This document shows positions 1 through 10,943 of a stretch of 64,000 bases of DNA, piece after piece. Source of the DNA: Solen grandis (taxonomy: Eukaryota > Mollusca > Bivalvia > Adapedonta > Solenidae); NCBI GenBank assembly GCA_021229015.1, contig CM037780.1, positions 70,069,656 through 70,133,655 on the forward strand, written 5' to 3'. The notes under the pieces were generated by a model. The model saw nothing but the letters and a program-made list of their open reading frames with translations, did no database searches and was not told where the DNA came from. The position numbers were made by a program, and so were the translations under genes. Each line of letters opens with the position of its first letter. Within the stretch, counting starts at the first letter, position 1.

Positions 1-2
1 CC

Positions 3-830
3 TTGGGATGCAGGACTTTTTACCAGAAGCTAGACGCAGCCTGGAAGTTTCCAAGGGAGGCAGATCCAAATCATCTGGCGGGTGACGCAAGAGAGAAAAA
101 TGAGATCTGCAGAATTTGCAAAGGAATGTTCCCTCAGACCACTAAACTTGGGCGAAAGAAGGCACAGGGAGCTCTGTCACGTGACGTCAAGGCCAGATGC
201 AATGCTGTTATAGAAGAGATGGCAAGATTGGGAGGCGGAGATATTACGAAATTTATATCACGCTTACCTACATCCAGCGGCCACCATTTATGCTATGCCG
301 GGAACTGCAGCTTCTGTCATCAATCAGCCCTGGTCTGCTCCGTGAAGGTCACAACTCCTGTGTACAAGTCCATGATCCTGGGCCCAAATGACATCACGCA
401 CCTGAAGATGAACGAAAATGACAAGTCACTGCTTGCTGTGATACTAAAAATAGATTGAGTGAAGAGGCGGTCTACAAGGTGTCATCTAAACATCAACACA
501 GAATGTGAGGCCTTCAACCGAGCAACTTTAGCCACCATGCCGAAGTCCCAGAACTACCCCAGGTCATTTGAGGCTCGCCCACTCTCAAACCCTGAGAGCG
601 AACAACTCAGTTTACTCAGCAGTGAGGATGAAGGTGGGCCGCCTCACAAGGACTTGTCTATCTGCTGCTTCAAGAAAGCGCCTTCTTTACATATCAAGGA
701 AGGCAAGCTACCAAAGTCGTACAAGACAACGAGAAGGTATAAGGGAAAGCGAAGAGCTCAAAGGGGCCCAGATGGAGTTCGAACACCGGCGGACTCAAAA
801 AACCTACCACCAGAGGACCTGATTATGTAA
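3..830 (+). pseudogene. Decayed transposase-like ORF (possibly Mutator-like C-terminal part)
   Basis: One frame is open from 3 to 455, hits a TGA at 456-458, and is open again in the same frame to 830. The left part has Cys/His-rich sequence (CRICKG, then HHLCYAGNCSFCHQ). The right part has NTECEAFNRATLATMPKSQ followed by a Lys/Arg-rich tail. I associate the pattern 'N-x-CEAFNR ... PK' with the C-terminal region of Mutator-like (MULDE-type) transposases seen in invertebrates; this is from memory, not a search. Alternative frames read better in places (for example NNSVYSAVRMK near 605-640), so frameshifts are likely besides the stop. The 5' part lies outside the window. A domesticated or unrelated gene cannot be excluded. 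Confidence 0.4.
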
Positions 831-2369
831 AGGGACTGCTTGACAGCAATCTGCACTCCTACGCCTCAACTTCTGCAACAAACCATAGCAGCACCTGCCC
901 TACAGAACAGTGCACAGCAGAAAAAAATAAAAAACAAAAAAACATAAAGAAAAAAAAAAGAAGCTCTGTCTGGTGCATAGCAGCACCACTGATGAGGTCT
1001 GAGCTGACCGAAAACAGTGCTATATAAAAGAAAAATATAAAATCATGTATCAATACTGTTTGGGAAAATTCAGGGGGGGGGGGAGAGAGAGAGAGAGGGA
1101 AAAGAGAGAGAGAGACAGGGTTCAAAATCAAAATTAAAGATAATTAAAGAAGATATTTATACGTGAGTATCAACCCAAGTAACCAACATAAAAACATAAC
1201 CCTCTAAAATCACTCCCAAACCGAGGTGCACAAGGCACTCAGGCTCACGCCCACCACTCCCCTTTATTGACCGGAACACACCCCCCAGCTCAAAACAAAA
1301 GCTTTCTGTTTGTTATTCGTGTAATTTTCCTCCAAGTTAAGATGCAGAAATCTAAAAATTTGCCCCAAATTTCATATATAAAAATATTAAAATATTAATA
1401 TTTTAATAATTTTTAAAAAAATAAACATCCTATTTTTTTAAACATATTAAACCAATTTCCATGTATTCAATGTACATGTTTTCCAAAATTTGATGTCAAT
1501 CCATTGAAAAATTTCTCCGTAATTCAATTTCTTCTATTTTCATTTTCTATTCATTGGTGTCACACCCTATTTTTTTCCCCCTTATAATCTTATAACTTGG
1601 CCGATTTTCGAGGCCTTTCCCCTACTTTCCAAAGTTTGTTGGAATATTTCTGTCTGTTTCTGTAACCATTCATAAATCAAAAATTTTTGGCCCCAAAAAA
1701 AAATATACATTAAGGAATTGGCTTTTTCCAAATTTCAAATTTTCCTCCTACCTTTCCCCAAAATTTCCAAAACAAACATGACCCCTGGGGGCCCCGCTTT
1801 TACCTCTGAGCTCCCCCCAACATCCGTATGAAATAATCCCTTAATACACTTTTAAATGCAAGTTTTGGGTCAAAAATCTGATCTCCCCACACAGGCAAAT
1901 TGTTGCAGTTATCAGTTTTTCGGGGGGAAAAATATACTTTGTGCCCCAAACCCCTTCATTTTTCATTAGGTACACTTTTCACCCCCCTACCCCCCCCGGA
2001 AGATTTTGATATGGTGTCCCCCACTAAGCCCCATTTGGGAAAAGGGGGCAAACACTCTCATTGGGGGAAAATTGGGACTGACGTCACTCCTTTGATAAGG
2101 GTTTTTTTTCATTTTTTAATCAATTGGTTTTTACTGCCCAAAAAGTTTTTCCAAAAAAGTTTACAATTCCCTATACACCATTAGTTCGATTTTTTTAAAA
2201 CGTGTTTTTATTTGTGTTAGTTAAATACTCACCCTTTGGGCAAAAAATTCTAATAAGTACGTTTTACAGTCTCAAGTCGTATATAAACTACAGTGGACAT
2301 GGTATTTTCATTTGGGTTTTACTCTCTTTGACATTTTCGCTTTTGAAAAAAACAATGTCTACTTGAGAC
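831..2369. other. AT-rich non-coding stretch with homopolymer-rich consensus
   Basis: No convincing coding signal on either strand. The sequence is dominated by runs of A, T, G and C, and short open frames here are low-complexity. A (GA)n tract sits at 1,082-1,117. Runs such as GGGGAAAATTTT look like a poorly polished consensus rather than biology. Confidence 0.6.
1082..1117. repeat. (GA)n microsatellite
   Basis: A run of GA dinucleotides interrupted by AAA, preceded by a G homopolymer. It produces a spurious Ser/Leu-Ser minus-strand reading frame. Confidence 0.9.
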
Positions 2370-2600
2370 AGAAAAGTGCCACACTGCAGAAAACACACCG
2401 AGCCCATGTGGCTTATACCCACCACCCCCAATTACCTGACATCAGGCCACCAGTTTGGAAACCCCCTTATATGCGGAGCGCCAAGCAAGGGACTATACCA
2501 TACCAATTTTTATGACTTTTTGTATGTCGCGGCCGGGGATCGAACCCTAACCTCCGCCCGTGGGGATGCTCTAAACACTCGGGCCCCCTGAACGAGGAAA
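2370..2600 (-). repeat. SINE family 2, degraded copy
   Basis: Shares the string 'GCCAAGCAAGGGACTATACCA' in part (for example AAGCAAGGGACTATACCA at about 2,483-2,500) and the flanking order with the SINE-like cores in the 8.9-19.0 kb satellite and with 49,145-49,420. On the minus strand it ends in a tRNA-like head with a B-box-like GGGTTCGATCCCC (2,535-2,547 on plus as GGGGATCGAACCC). Many homopolymer changes. Confidence 0.65.
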
Positions 2601-3635
2601 AACCATGCCCTGCTTAATAAATTTTAGGGCAGCCCAGTGCAAAGGGCCCTTTACTTAAAATGCCCTTAAATTTTGGCGCTCCCAGGGAGACAAAGGTTTT
2701 CAGGCGTTTGATTTGTTACCAAGCTGTACGTATTGCAGTTAATAGCATACCAGCTAGTACAGTAGAGGAAGATTCCACATTCACAAAGGCGCCCGGTGAG
2801 AACCGCTAACCTGCTGGAAGGCTAGCTTCCACACTGACTCTGTTGGGGTCCAGACACAAAGGGTAAGGAGCTAAGTGACAATAAGTCAGTTTCCACGTGG
2901 CCATGATGCAGTTGTTTTATATATTCCAAATTCTAATCTGCTTTGTTCTTTTCTGTTGTTGTTAAATACAACTGAATTCCCATAAACATTGCTGTAATAA
3001 ATAAAAAAAATATGTAGATATTCCAGAGAATAATAAAAAAATTTATGACTTTTTTATCAATATTTTGGCAAAAATTGCCTTCCTAAAAAAAAAAACATGA
3101 GTTTTTTAGACGCTGCATAATAACGTTTGTACAGTTGCCGTATTATTGTCCAAGGCTGTAAGATTTTTTTTTTTAGAAATGTTAATTTGCATTTCACCAA
3201 AAAATGTTTTACTTCATCAAATAAATCAGTCACTAAGTGCCTACATTATTGTGTAATCAGTGTTCCCAAATACCCCTATTTGGAGTATTTTACCCCCAAA
3301 ATTGGTCTTAAAATACCCGGCCCATATGAGAGAATTTTTACCCCAAATTGGTCTTTTTCGTAAATCTCCGTAAGAAAAGCACAAATTTTCCCCCCCTTTT
3401 TTTTCATATCTTAGTGGGAAAAACTGGTGTAATGTGGGGTTTCTGTATTGCCAATTTGCTTTCTGCTTTATTTTTAAATTGCATATTCTGACAAACGAAA
3501 TCTGACTGTGAAACTACAAGTACCTGCTCCCCCAAAGGGTTTTCCCTAACCCTGTCTTTAAAATGGTGTTGCCCTAAGATAAGCCCATACATTAATTTAA
3601 AGTATGGCAAATCAGAAAGAAAGAAAATATACTGG
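2601..3635. other. No feature recognised
   Basis: AT-rich sequence without coding signal or recognisable repeat termini. Short open frames at 3,127-3,363 and 3,404-3,610 show no conserved motif. Confidence 0.5.
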
Positions 3636-3966
3636 GAAACACAATCAGCACGCTCGACATTTGAAATGCTTGTTGGTAAGTCAAATGAATTTCCTTTTAG
3701 ATCTTGCCTTTCACATACCCCTGCATATAATAATAGCCAAAAATGATATAGATAATCTGATACCTCTGAATATGTTTATGAAGTCTTATAACAATCCCAT
3801 GCCCAGTTAAATGAGACATAAGGGTTATAACACGCGCATGCACAACTTAAAACCAAAATATATCGTTAGAAACGGCCATAAATTTTATTTTAAATTCAGT
3901 CCTTAGTTGTCTGAAACCTCTGAACATATTCATAAAGTCGGTATACCATGTATGGTTATTGAGATA
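3636..3966 (+). repeat. Partial copy of repeat family F3
   Basis: Starts with GCACGCTCGAC and ATGCTTGTTGGTAAGTCAAATG, matching the 5' part of the 20,707-22,335 element, and continues with the recurrent core words 'GATACC(C)CT', 'ATCCCATGCC' and 'GAGACATAAG'. The microsatellite and the 3' end are missing here, but an F3-like 3' end lies at about 5,643-5,690. Confidence 0.65.
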
Positions 3967-3967
3967 A

Positions 3968-4006
3968 CCCCCCCCCCCACACACACACACACCCCCACAC
4001 ACACAA
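3968..4006. repeat. C-run and (CA)n microsatellite
   Basis: A C homopolymer followed by two CA tracts separated by CCCC. Confidence 0.9.
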
Positions 4007-7000
4007 CTGGTTTGGTCATACAATATTTTAGGCTATTTATTTCGATGAATTGTCATGATTTGGGGTTTAATTTTTGTGCTCTGTAGTGGAAGTCCCCATT
4101 GTGTGTCCCTTGTCCTCACCCGACCAGTCACCAGGCCCCTGCTGTTTCTGAGACCCCCTACTGATAGAGCATCCGCTCACATAGTGACTGTGGCTGCTTT
4201 AATCAAATCAGTCAGACGCTTTCAGCTTTATACATGATTGTATATTTAACAATTAAGCACCTGAATGTCACGATGTAGATTAAAGCCCGACAGGTTGTTT
4301 TTTTATGTTTTTAACCAGCACATAAAAATGAATGTAGTTAAATATAAATGTAATACTTATTAAACGCATTATGCAAAGGAAATAACAACCCTTATAAATA
4401 ATTATTACTTTATTTAGTTGATATTTTTTTTTTTTTTTTTTTTTTTTTTCATTTTTTATTTATTTTATAATTAATTGAAAGAAATATTAATTTATAAGTT
4501 CTCTAACGGACTCAAACTCGCAAGCAAGCTTTGCAGCATCTGCAAAATTTGTGGGGTACACCGTTTAAAACAGGGTGTTTTTTTTTGGGGAAATAACATG
4601 GTTTTTGCACACTAAAGAAAAAATTTTTTTCCCCCAAGTAAATTTTTTAAATTCCCTCAAGGTTAATTCCATTGCCTTCAAGTCCAGTTTTTTATTTAAT
4701 TTTAAGGGATCACACCCAAATGGTCACAAAGAATTGAAAAAAAAAACAATTTGCGTATGCCTATAATTACACCTCTATGCAAAATTAAAAAAAAATTTTA
4801 CCGTCCCGTTCTTTTTTTAAAAAAAAAAAAGGGTTTTTTTCAAAAATAAAAACAAATAAAAATTAATGAATATGTTTTGTATTGATAATAATTAATAACA
4901 GCTTTCGGAAAACAAACCTTAATTGTTAAACTAAATTTTTGAAATAATAAAAAATTTCTTATATTACCAAACCCACTTTGCACTTTTTTTTTTTTCTTTC
5001 TTTCTTTTTTTTTTCTTTTTGATTTTAAAAAAGGCATACGCTAAAATCTACAAAATAAGACATATTTCAATGTTTAACCCCGAATTTTCACAATGTAACT
5101 TTTTGGGTTGATCTTCCCAAAATTAAAAAGCCCTTTTCCCGAGGGGTTTTTGATATTTTAGTCCTTAAAAGGGCCTACAAAAGGTACTAATTTGTTAAAT
5201 TTAAGCAAATTTATCCAATAAATACCTATAAAATTACAAAAAAAAAATTAAAATTATTTTTCTTTCTTAACCAATCTGGTGATACAGATCATGGGAAAAT
5301 TTTTCAAAAAATTTTAAAAATGATTTTCTGATTCTACATAAACAATTTTTGTTAAATAGGATTTTATGTATTTTTTAAAACTTCCAATTTTAACCAGGCG
5401 ATAAAATCCAAAAGTAGAAAAGAAAGAAAAATTTTGATAACACTGGGATTCGAACCAAAACCCGTAGTTTTGGGCATTTCCTATCTAGGATGTTATGACA
5501 CTTTAAAAAAACAAAATAAATTTTTCCCCCCCAAATCCCTTTCAGAAGCATTCCATTACACTAGACTTTTTTTTTTTCCCGGTCCCCCCCCTAGTCTGAA
5601 TACAATCAGTTAAAAATTCGGTGGGGGCCTGACGCAGACACAAGCAAGGGGTGACTGCATAGCTCTTATTTCTTGAATAATAAAGCTAAAATTGCATGAT
5701 GTATCACACATAACAAAACTTCAATTTTCTGCTCAGAAAAATACCCGGGAAATGAGACACAGAAATTACAAATAATTTTTGTTTTAAAAAATAGCCAAAA
5801 TTTGGGTTTTAATAAAAAGGCTTTTGTTCTGATTATAAAAAGAAAACAGGGCAAAAAAATAACTCTTGACACTTACAATCCATGCGTCATGTCACTTGTT
5901 TCACAACTGAAATGGAAATTATTTTAAAACTTAAAACGATAGGGGGTTTTTTTGGGTTTTGCAGAGGTCTGTTTAAATGGCAAACCAAAATTTAAAATTT
6001 TATTTATTTTTTTCTATATGATTATACAAATGAAAATTTCTGAAAGGGAAATTAAATCCAACTTACCTCATTAGATAGTTTTCCCAAGAGAAAAATTTTC
6101 CCCCCTCAGCAATGCCAACTTTTAAGATTTTTGTGCAATAAGGCCTCCAAATTGGGTTTTTTTTTATACTATTTTTAACTGTTTTCTATGGGATTTAATC
6201 CTTTTTTTGCATGTCTTTCAGTCAAAAATCCCCTTTAAATTTAAACATTAAATGGGGTCACTATTTTTTTTGTAGCACATCCCGGGTAAGGGGGAACCTA
6301 GGGGAGGGAAATTTTGGTCTTAGTCCATTTTGTACAAAAAAAAAAAAAAAAGGTTTTTAAAAATGTACATGTTACTGAAGCCATTATATATTTAAAATTT
6401 AAAATATTCCCCTTTTTTTATCAAAATACGCATTTTTTGTAAAATGGTGTATACCCAAAATAACTGCGTTACGCAGCTTTCATGGGCCAAAACCGAAAAT
6501 TTTTAAAAACTACTTTATTTATGGGAATTTTTTTTTTCCCCCTGAAAAAATACACTTATTTTTAAAAAAGAACAAAGTTGCCATTTACTATAAAAGGGCC
6601 AGGAGAAGCTTGTTCTGAAAAAGGCCACTGCAGCACTTCGGGGGTTTGGTGGCCAAAACCATGACCCCATCTCCCCGGGGGAATACAAAAATTAAAGGGG
6701 CATTCATTTCATTGTACTTTCATGTGCCTTTTTAGCATCCCTGGGGAAAAGTCTGCATTTTCTGGGCCCTTCTCAGTATATTAAAAGGTGATTTTCCAAA
6801 ACCAATAAAAATATCAAATTTAAGCAAAAAAACTTTCATCAACACAATGAGAGGAAAGGCTGCACATTAAAAAAGGCCATTTTCACAGAGCAAAGGCTTG
6901 AAATACCGATTCTTTATCTATGGACCCTACATGAACTACTGACTACACGAGAGGCCCTTTTGGGCTGAGGTCAACCGTAAGGCGAAGAAAGCCAGCTCCC

Positions 7001-8669
7001 CAAAAAAGCACAGGGGTCTTCGCTAAAATGGACCCCATCAGGCCCTCATCAAAACAGCAAATGCAGCATTAACTTTGGGGATAAGACTTGTGGAAGGGGA
7101 GATGACTTCCATGGGTATGATGATGTTATTTAAAGGGCATAATCAAAAGCAATCAGCTGTCACACCTAATTTTGGGTGGGAAGGAGAAAAAAAAAACATT
7201 CCGCTTTAAATCAAACTGCAACTCATCTCACATTTAAAACCACCCAAACAACTGTATCTATGGCAAACTCCTTTCCATGAGTCAAACACCCCCGTTATCA
7301 GGTCAAAAGAAACCCAAAAGGGTGACAGGGGATGTGGTACATATTAGCTAAATTGACATATTTTTACCCCCATAAGAGCAGCAAACAGAAAAACAGGATG
7401 AATAGCAATGGCTATCCAGGACCTGAAGAGAAATGGCGCCAAAACCAGTACAAGGTATAAAAAATATAAAAATTAAAAGGGGACAAAAAAAAAAAAAGAA
7501 AAATAAATCCAAAAACATCATCAAAGGGGGGATAACCATTTCTTTTTGTACAGAAATAATTTCATGGTTATCTCCCTTCGTAAATGATAAAAAAGAGCAA
7601 ATTTAAGTTTTTGCAACACAGTAAAGTGATAATTCTGTTGAACTGTATTCCAGATAAAAAATAAATTTTTTTAATAAATTTAACTCTTGCTGTCCCTTTT
7701 TTTTGAATTTTTTATTGTTTTTAAAAATCCCCGTAAGTAAAACTGGAATGTGTCACGTGTTTTTCATTATTGCAGTGAAAAGACCTTTTTAAATTTCGTT
7801 ACAAATTCACATATAAGAAAAAATTACACACTGTCACACCCTGAAAAATAAACCCTTTTATTAAAGCGCCTGTCCTGTTTCAAAATATATGACTGAGTTG
7901 TTTTTTTTTGTTTTGATTCATTTTCAGAGAGAGAGAGAGATTATATTTTAAAAAGAGAGAAGAGAGAGAGAGAGAGAGAGAAAAAGAGAGAGGAGGAGGG
8001 GGGGGGTGGATTTCCCCTAATAAAAAATAAGAACTGAAAGAGGAATTTAAGAAACTTACTCCTTATAAAAAAAACAATACATTTTCTGTCAAACCTGCTT
8101 AAGTGGTAGTCAAGGGGAAAAAGAGAATTTAAACCCATCAGAATTGGGGGATAAAAAACTTTAAAAAATATAACAAAGCGCTAGGTTGGTGTTGAAAATT
8201 TCCACAAAAAGCAGATTGACCCCTTTTAAAACGGGGCCCCCCGAAAAAGGAAAACATTACTTTCATTTTGTTCAAATGGGATTTGTTCCATTACTGCTTA
8301 TTTTAGCAGTGGACACAATGAAATTGGCTAAAGGGATTAATTAAGTTTTAAATTAACCCTTTTTTGAAATTTATGGGCGTCGGTTTTTTCCATAAACTTT
8401 TAAAAAAAAAACAGTTTTACAATAAATTTTTTTTTTTTTGAATTTTAAAAAGCATTGTTTCCCCATTCTAAATTGTCTTGTTTTTGAAAAACAATTTATA
8501 TACTGAATATCGTGCATTTTGTACCCTTTAAAAAAAACAAAAATTTTCCGACCGGGGAAAAAGCTGAAAACACGGAATCCTCTAAAAACGATCGTTTTAC
8601 CTATCGGAAACACCAAAAGGTTCCACTAAACCAATAACTAATATCCTTATCCTTTGATCAAATTTTTTG
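4007..8669. other. AT-rich, homopolymer-rich non-coding region
   Basis: No gene supported. Visible pieces: a T homopolymer around 4,428-4,450; a tRNA-like B box on the minus strand near 5,447-5,465 (plus strand GGGATTCGAACC), probably a SINE remnant; the 3' end of an F3 element at about 5,643-5,690 (GACTGCATAGCTCTTATTTCTTGAATAA... then AGCTAAAA); and a (GA)n tract at about 7,926-7,993. Word-level quality resembles an unpolished long-read consensus, so decayed exons could be hidden. Confidence 0.5.
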
Positions 8670-8779
8670 TTTTGATTGGGGTTTACCGTCGCCGTAGTGT
8701 TTAATCATATAGGGCTCCCTAATTAAGGGGGAGGAAAACCCCGAGCACACAGAGTTTTCCCGGTAGAACCCCCGACCTA
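8670..8779 (-). repeat. SINE family 1 fragment, cut by the assembly gap
   Basis: Matches the better copies at 20,497-20,643 and 33,366-33,612: GGGGTTTACCGTCGC, AATCATATAG, then GTAGAACC...CCGACCTA. Relative to those copies it has changes that lengthen homopolymers (GGTGGAGGAAGACCCC appears as GGGGGAGGAAAACCCC). It stops at the first N of the gap. Confidence 0.8.
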
Positions 8780-8879
8780 NNNNNNNNNNNNNNNNNNNNN
8801 NNNNNNNNNNNNNNNNNNNNNNNNNNNNNNNNNNNNNNNNNNNNNNNNNNNNNNNNNNNNNNNNNNNNNNNNNNNNNNN
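8780..8879. other. 100-N assembly gap
   Basis: Exactly 100 N, the usual arbitrary scaffold-gap size. Left flank is a SINE body; right flank is satellite. Confidence 0.99.
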
Positions 8880-10593
8880 CCAACCGGTCCTGGAACTACC
8901 GCTGTATGCTGAGTGCCAAGCAAGGGACTATACCAGCATCATTTTTATAAACTTTGGTATACATAGCCAGTGGTAGAACCCACAACCCCCTGCTCCCAAT
9001 GTTTTACCATAAGCTAAAAAAGGTCTAAAATGAGCATGGTGATCCCCTATCTGTAATTCAGACATCTTTTTCTTATAGTCTAAATTACTCTAAATTACTG
9101 TAAAAGATTAGAAAAATCTGTCCATAGGAAAAAAAACACGCTGAAATGCCTTTTCTACATTTATGAAACTTTTTAAAGTGGTCTTGTGTATAGTCAAAGC
9201 TGACCAGTAAATGCTGGTTGACCACTCAATAAGGTGGCTGCTAATACAGTTTTCATATTACCAAACTACTGTATTTTGTTACATATGGAAACCTTTATTT
9301 AGCAGGCACTTCTGTTAAGATGGACACTTTCTCCTGTTCTCCTGACCACAAAAGAGATAACACCTGGAAAAAACCTTCACACACAGAGGCAGGAAATCAC
9401 CAGGCCACAGGTTGCTGTCATCACTGCATCAGATGGAGACACGGCTGAAGTAAAATGAAAAAGAATCATTAGATCTGGAAAAAGGAAATGGAAGGATCAT
9501 AAGAGCTGTATAATGAGTAAATGAAAGGAAGAGAAGATCTAGACAATGAGAAAATGCAAGGACAACAACATGTGTGTGTGGAAATAAGAAAATGTCAGGA
9601 CAAATAAATGTGGACAATGGGAAAATGAAAGGGCGGAAGATATGGACAATGAGAAAACTAAAGGACAACAAACAAAATGTGGACAATGAGAAAATTAATG
9701 GACAATGGGAAAATGAAAGGACAACCAGGTTTGACTGTAATGCTTAAAAGAGATAAAAACATACCTGTCTATCACAGCCTAAAAACTGGAAAAACCTTCA
9801 CAAACAGAGGCAGGAAATCACCAGGCCACAGGTTGCTGTCGTCACTGCATCAGATGGAGACACGGCTGAAGTCAAATGAAAAAGAATCATTAGATCTTGA
9901 TAAAGAAAATGGAAGGATCATAAGAGATGTATAATGAGAAAATGAAAGGAAAAGATCTAGACAATGAGAAAATGCAAGGACAACAAGATGTGTGTGTGGA
10001 CAATAAGTAAATGTAAGGACAAATAAATGTGGACAATGGGAGAATGAAAGGACAAAAGATATGGACAATGAGAAAACTAAAGGACAACAAACAAAATGTA
10101 AGCAATGAGAAAATTAATGGACAATGAGAAATTAAAAGGACAACAGGTTTGACTGTACTTGCAGTAAGAATGCTTAAAAGAGATAAAAACATACATGTCT
10201 ATTACCGCCTAAAAACTGGAAAAACCTTCACACACAGAGGCAGGAAATCACCAGGCCACAGGTTGCTGTCATCACTGCATCAGATGGAGACACAGCTGAA
10301 GTAAAATTAAAAAGAATCGTTAGATCTGGATAAAAAAAAATGGAAGGATCATAAGAGCTGCATAATGAGACAATGAGAAAATGAGATAAAAATTAAAAAT
10401 ATTTGATTAATTAATAAGAATTATTTAATAAAATGTGGACAATGGGAAAATGAAAGGATAAAAGATATGGACAATGAGAAAATACAAGGACAAGAAGAGC
10501 TGAGAAAATAAGATCTGGACAATGAGGAAATTCAAGGACAAGATCTTGACAATGAGAAATTATAAGGTAGTTATGCAACGTCCAAGGAAAAAA

Positions 10594-10943
10594 ATGCTAT
10601 TGCTACAGTTTCATTGTTACTAACCAATTATAGATATAATTAGAGATTATAACAGGACCGTTGCATTAGTTATGCAACGTCTGTCTCAGTTGTGACTGTC
10701 ATTAATACAAATATTTGTTATTATTTAATACATATGGTTACTGTCTGGCTGGATGGTAACCAACCAATATATAAGCTGACTGGTCAAGGGTCTAGGTAGG
10801 AGATCTTGTGGTATACCTAGGGAGATCTTGTTAGATCCTCGAGACTACCTCCAGCGCAACCTTGCCAGATACCTTGGGGACTGAATAAATCTATTGCCAG
10901 CCACCACCGTCTCGTGTTAGTTTATTCCAGCCATAACACTACA
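10594..10943 (+). mobile_element. Solo LTR, satellite unit 1, 5' end replaced
   Basis: Matches the complete copies at 13,898 and 17,375 from ATGCTATTGCTACAG to the terminal ATAACACTACA, but the first ~30 bases and the flank are replaced by a segment containing GTTATGCAACGTCC, a word also found inside the LTR. Confidence 0.7.

Noticed and set aside
456..458. TGA read as selenocysteine
   Set aside because: No SECIS-like hairpin is visible and the frame belongs to a decayed mobile element.
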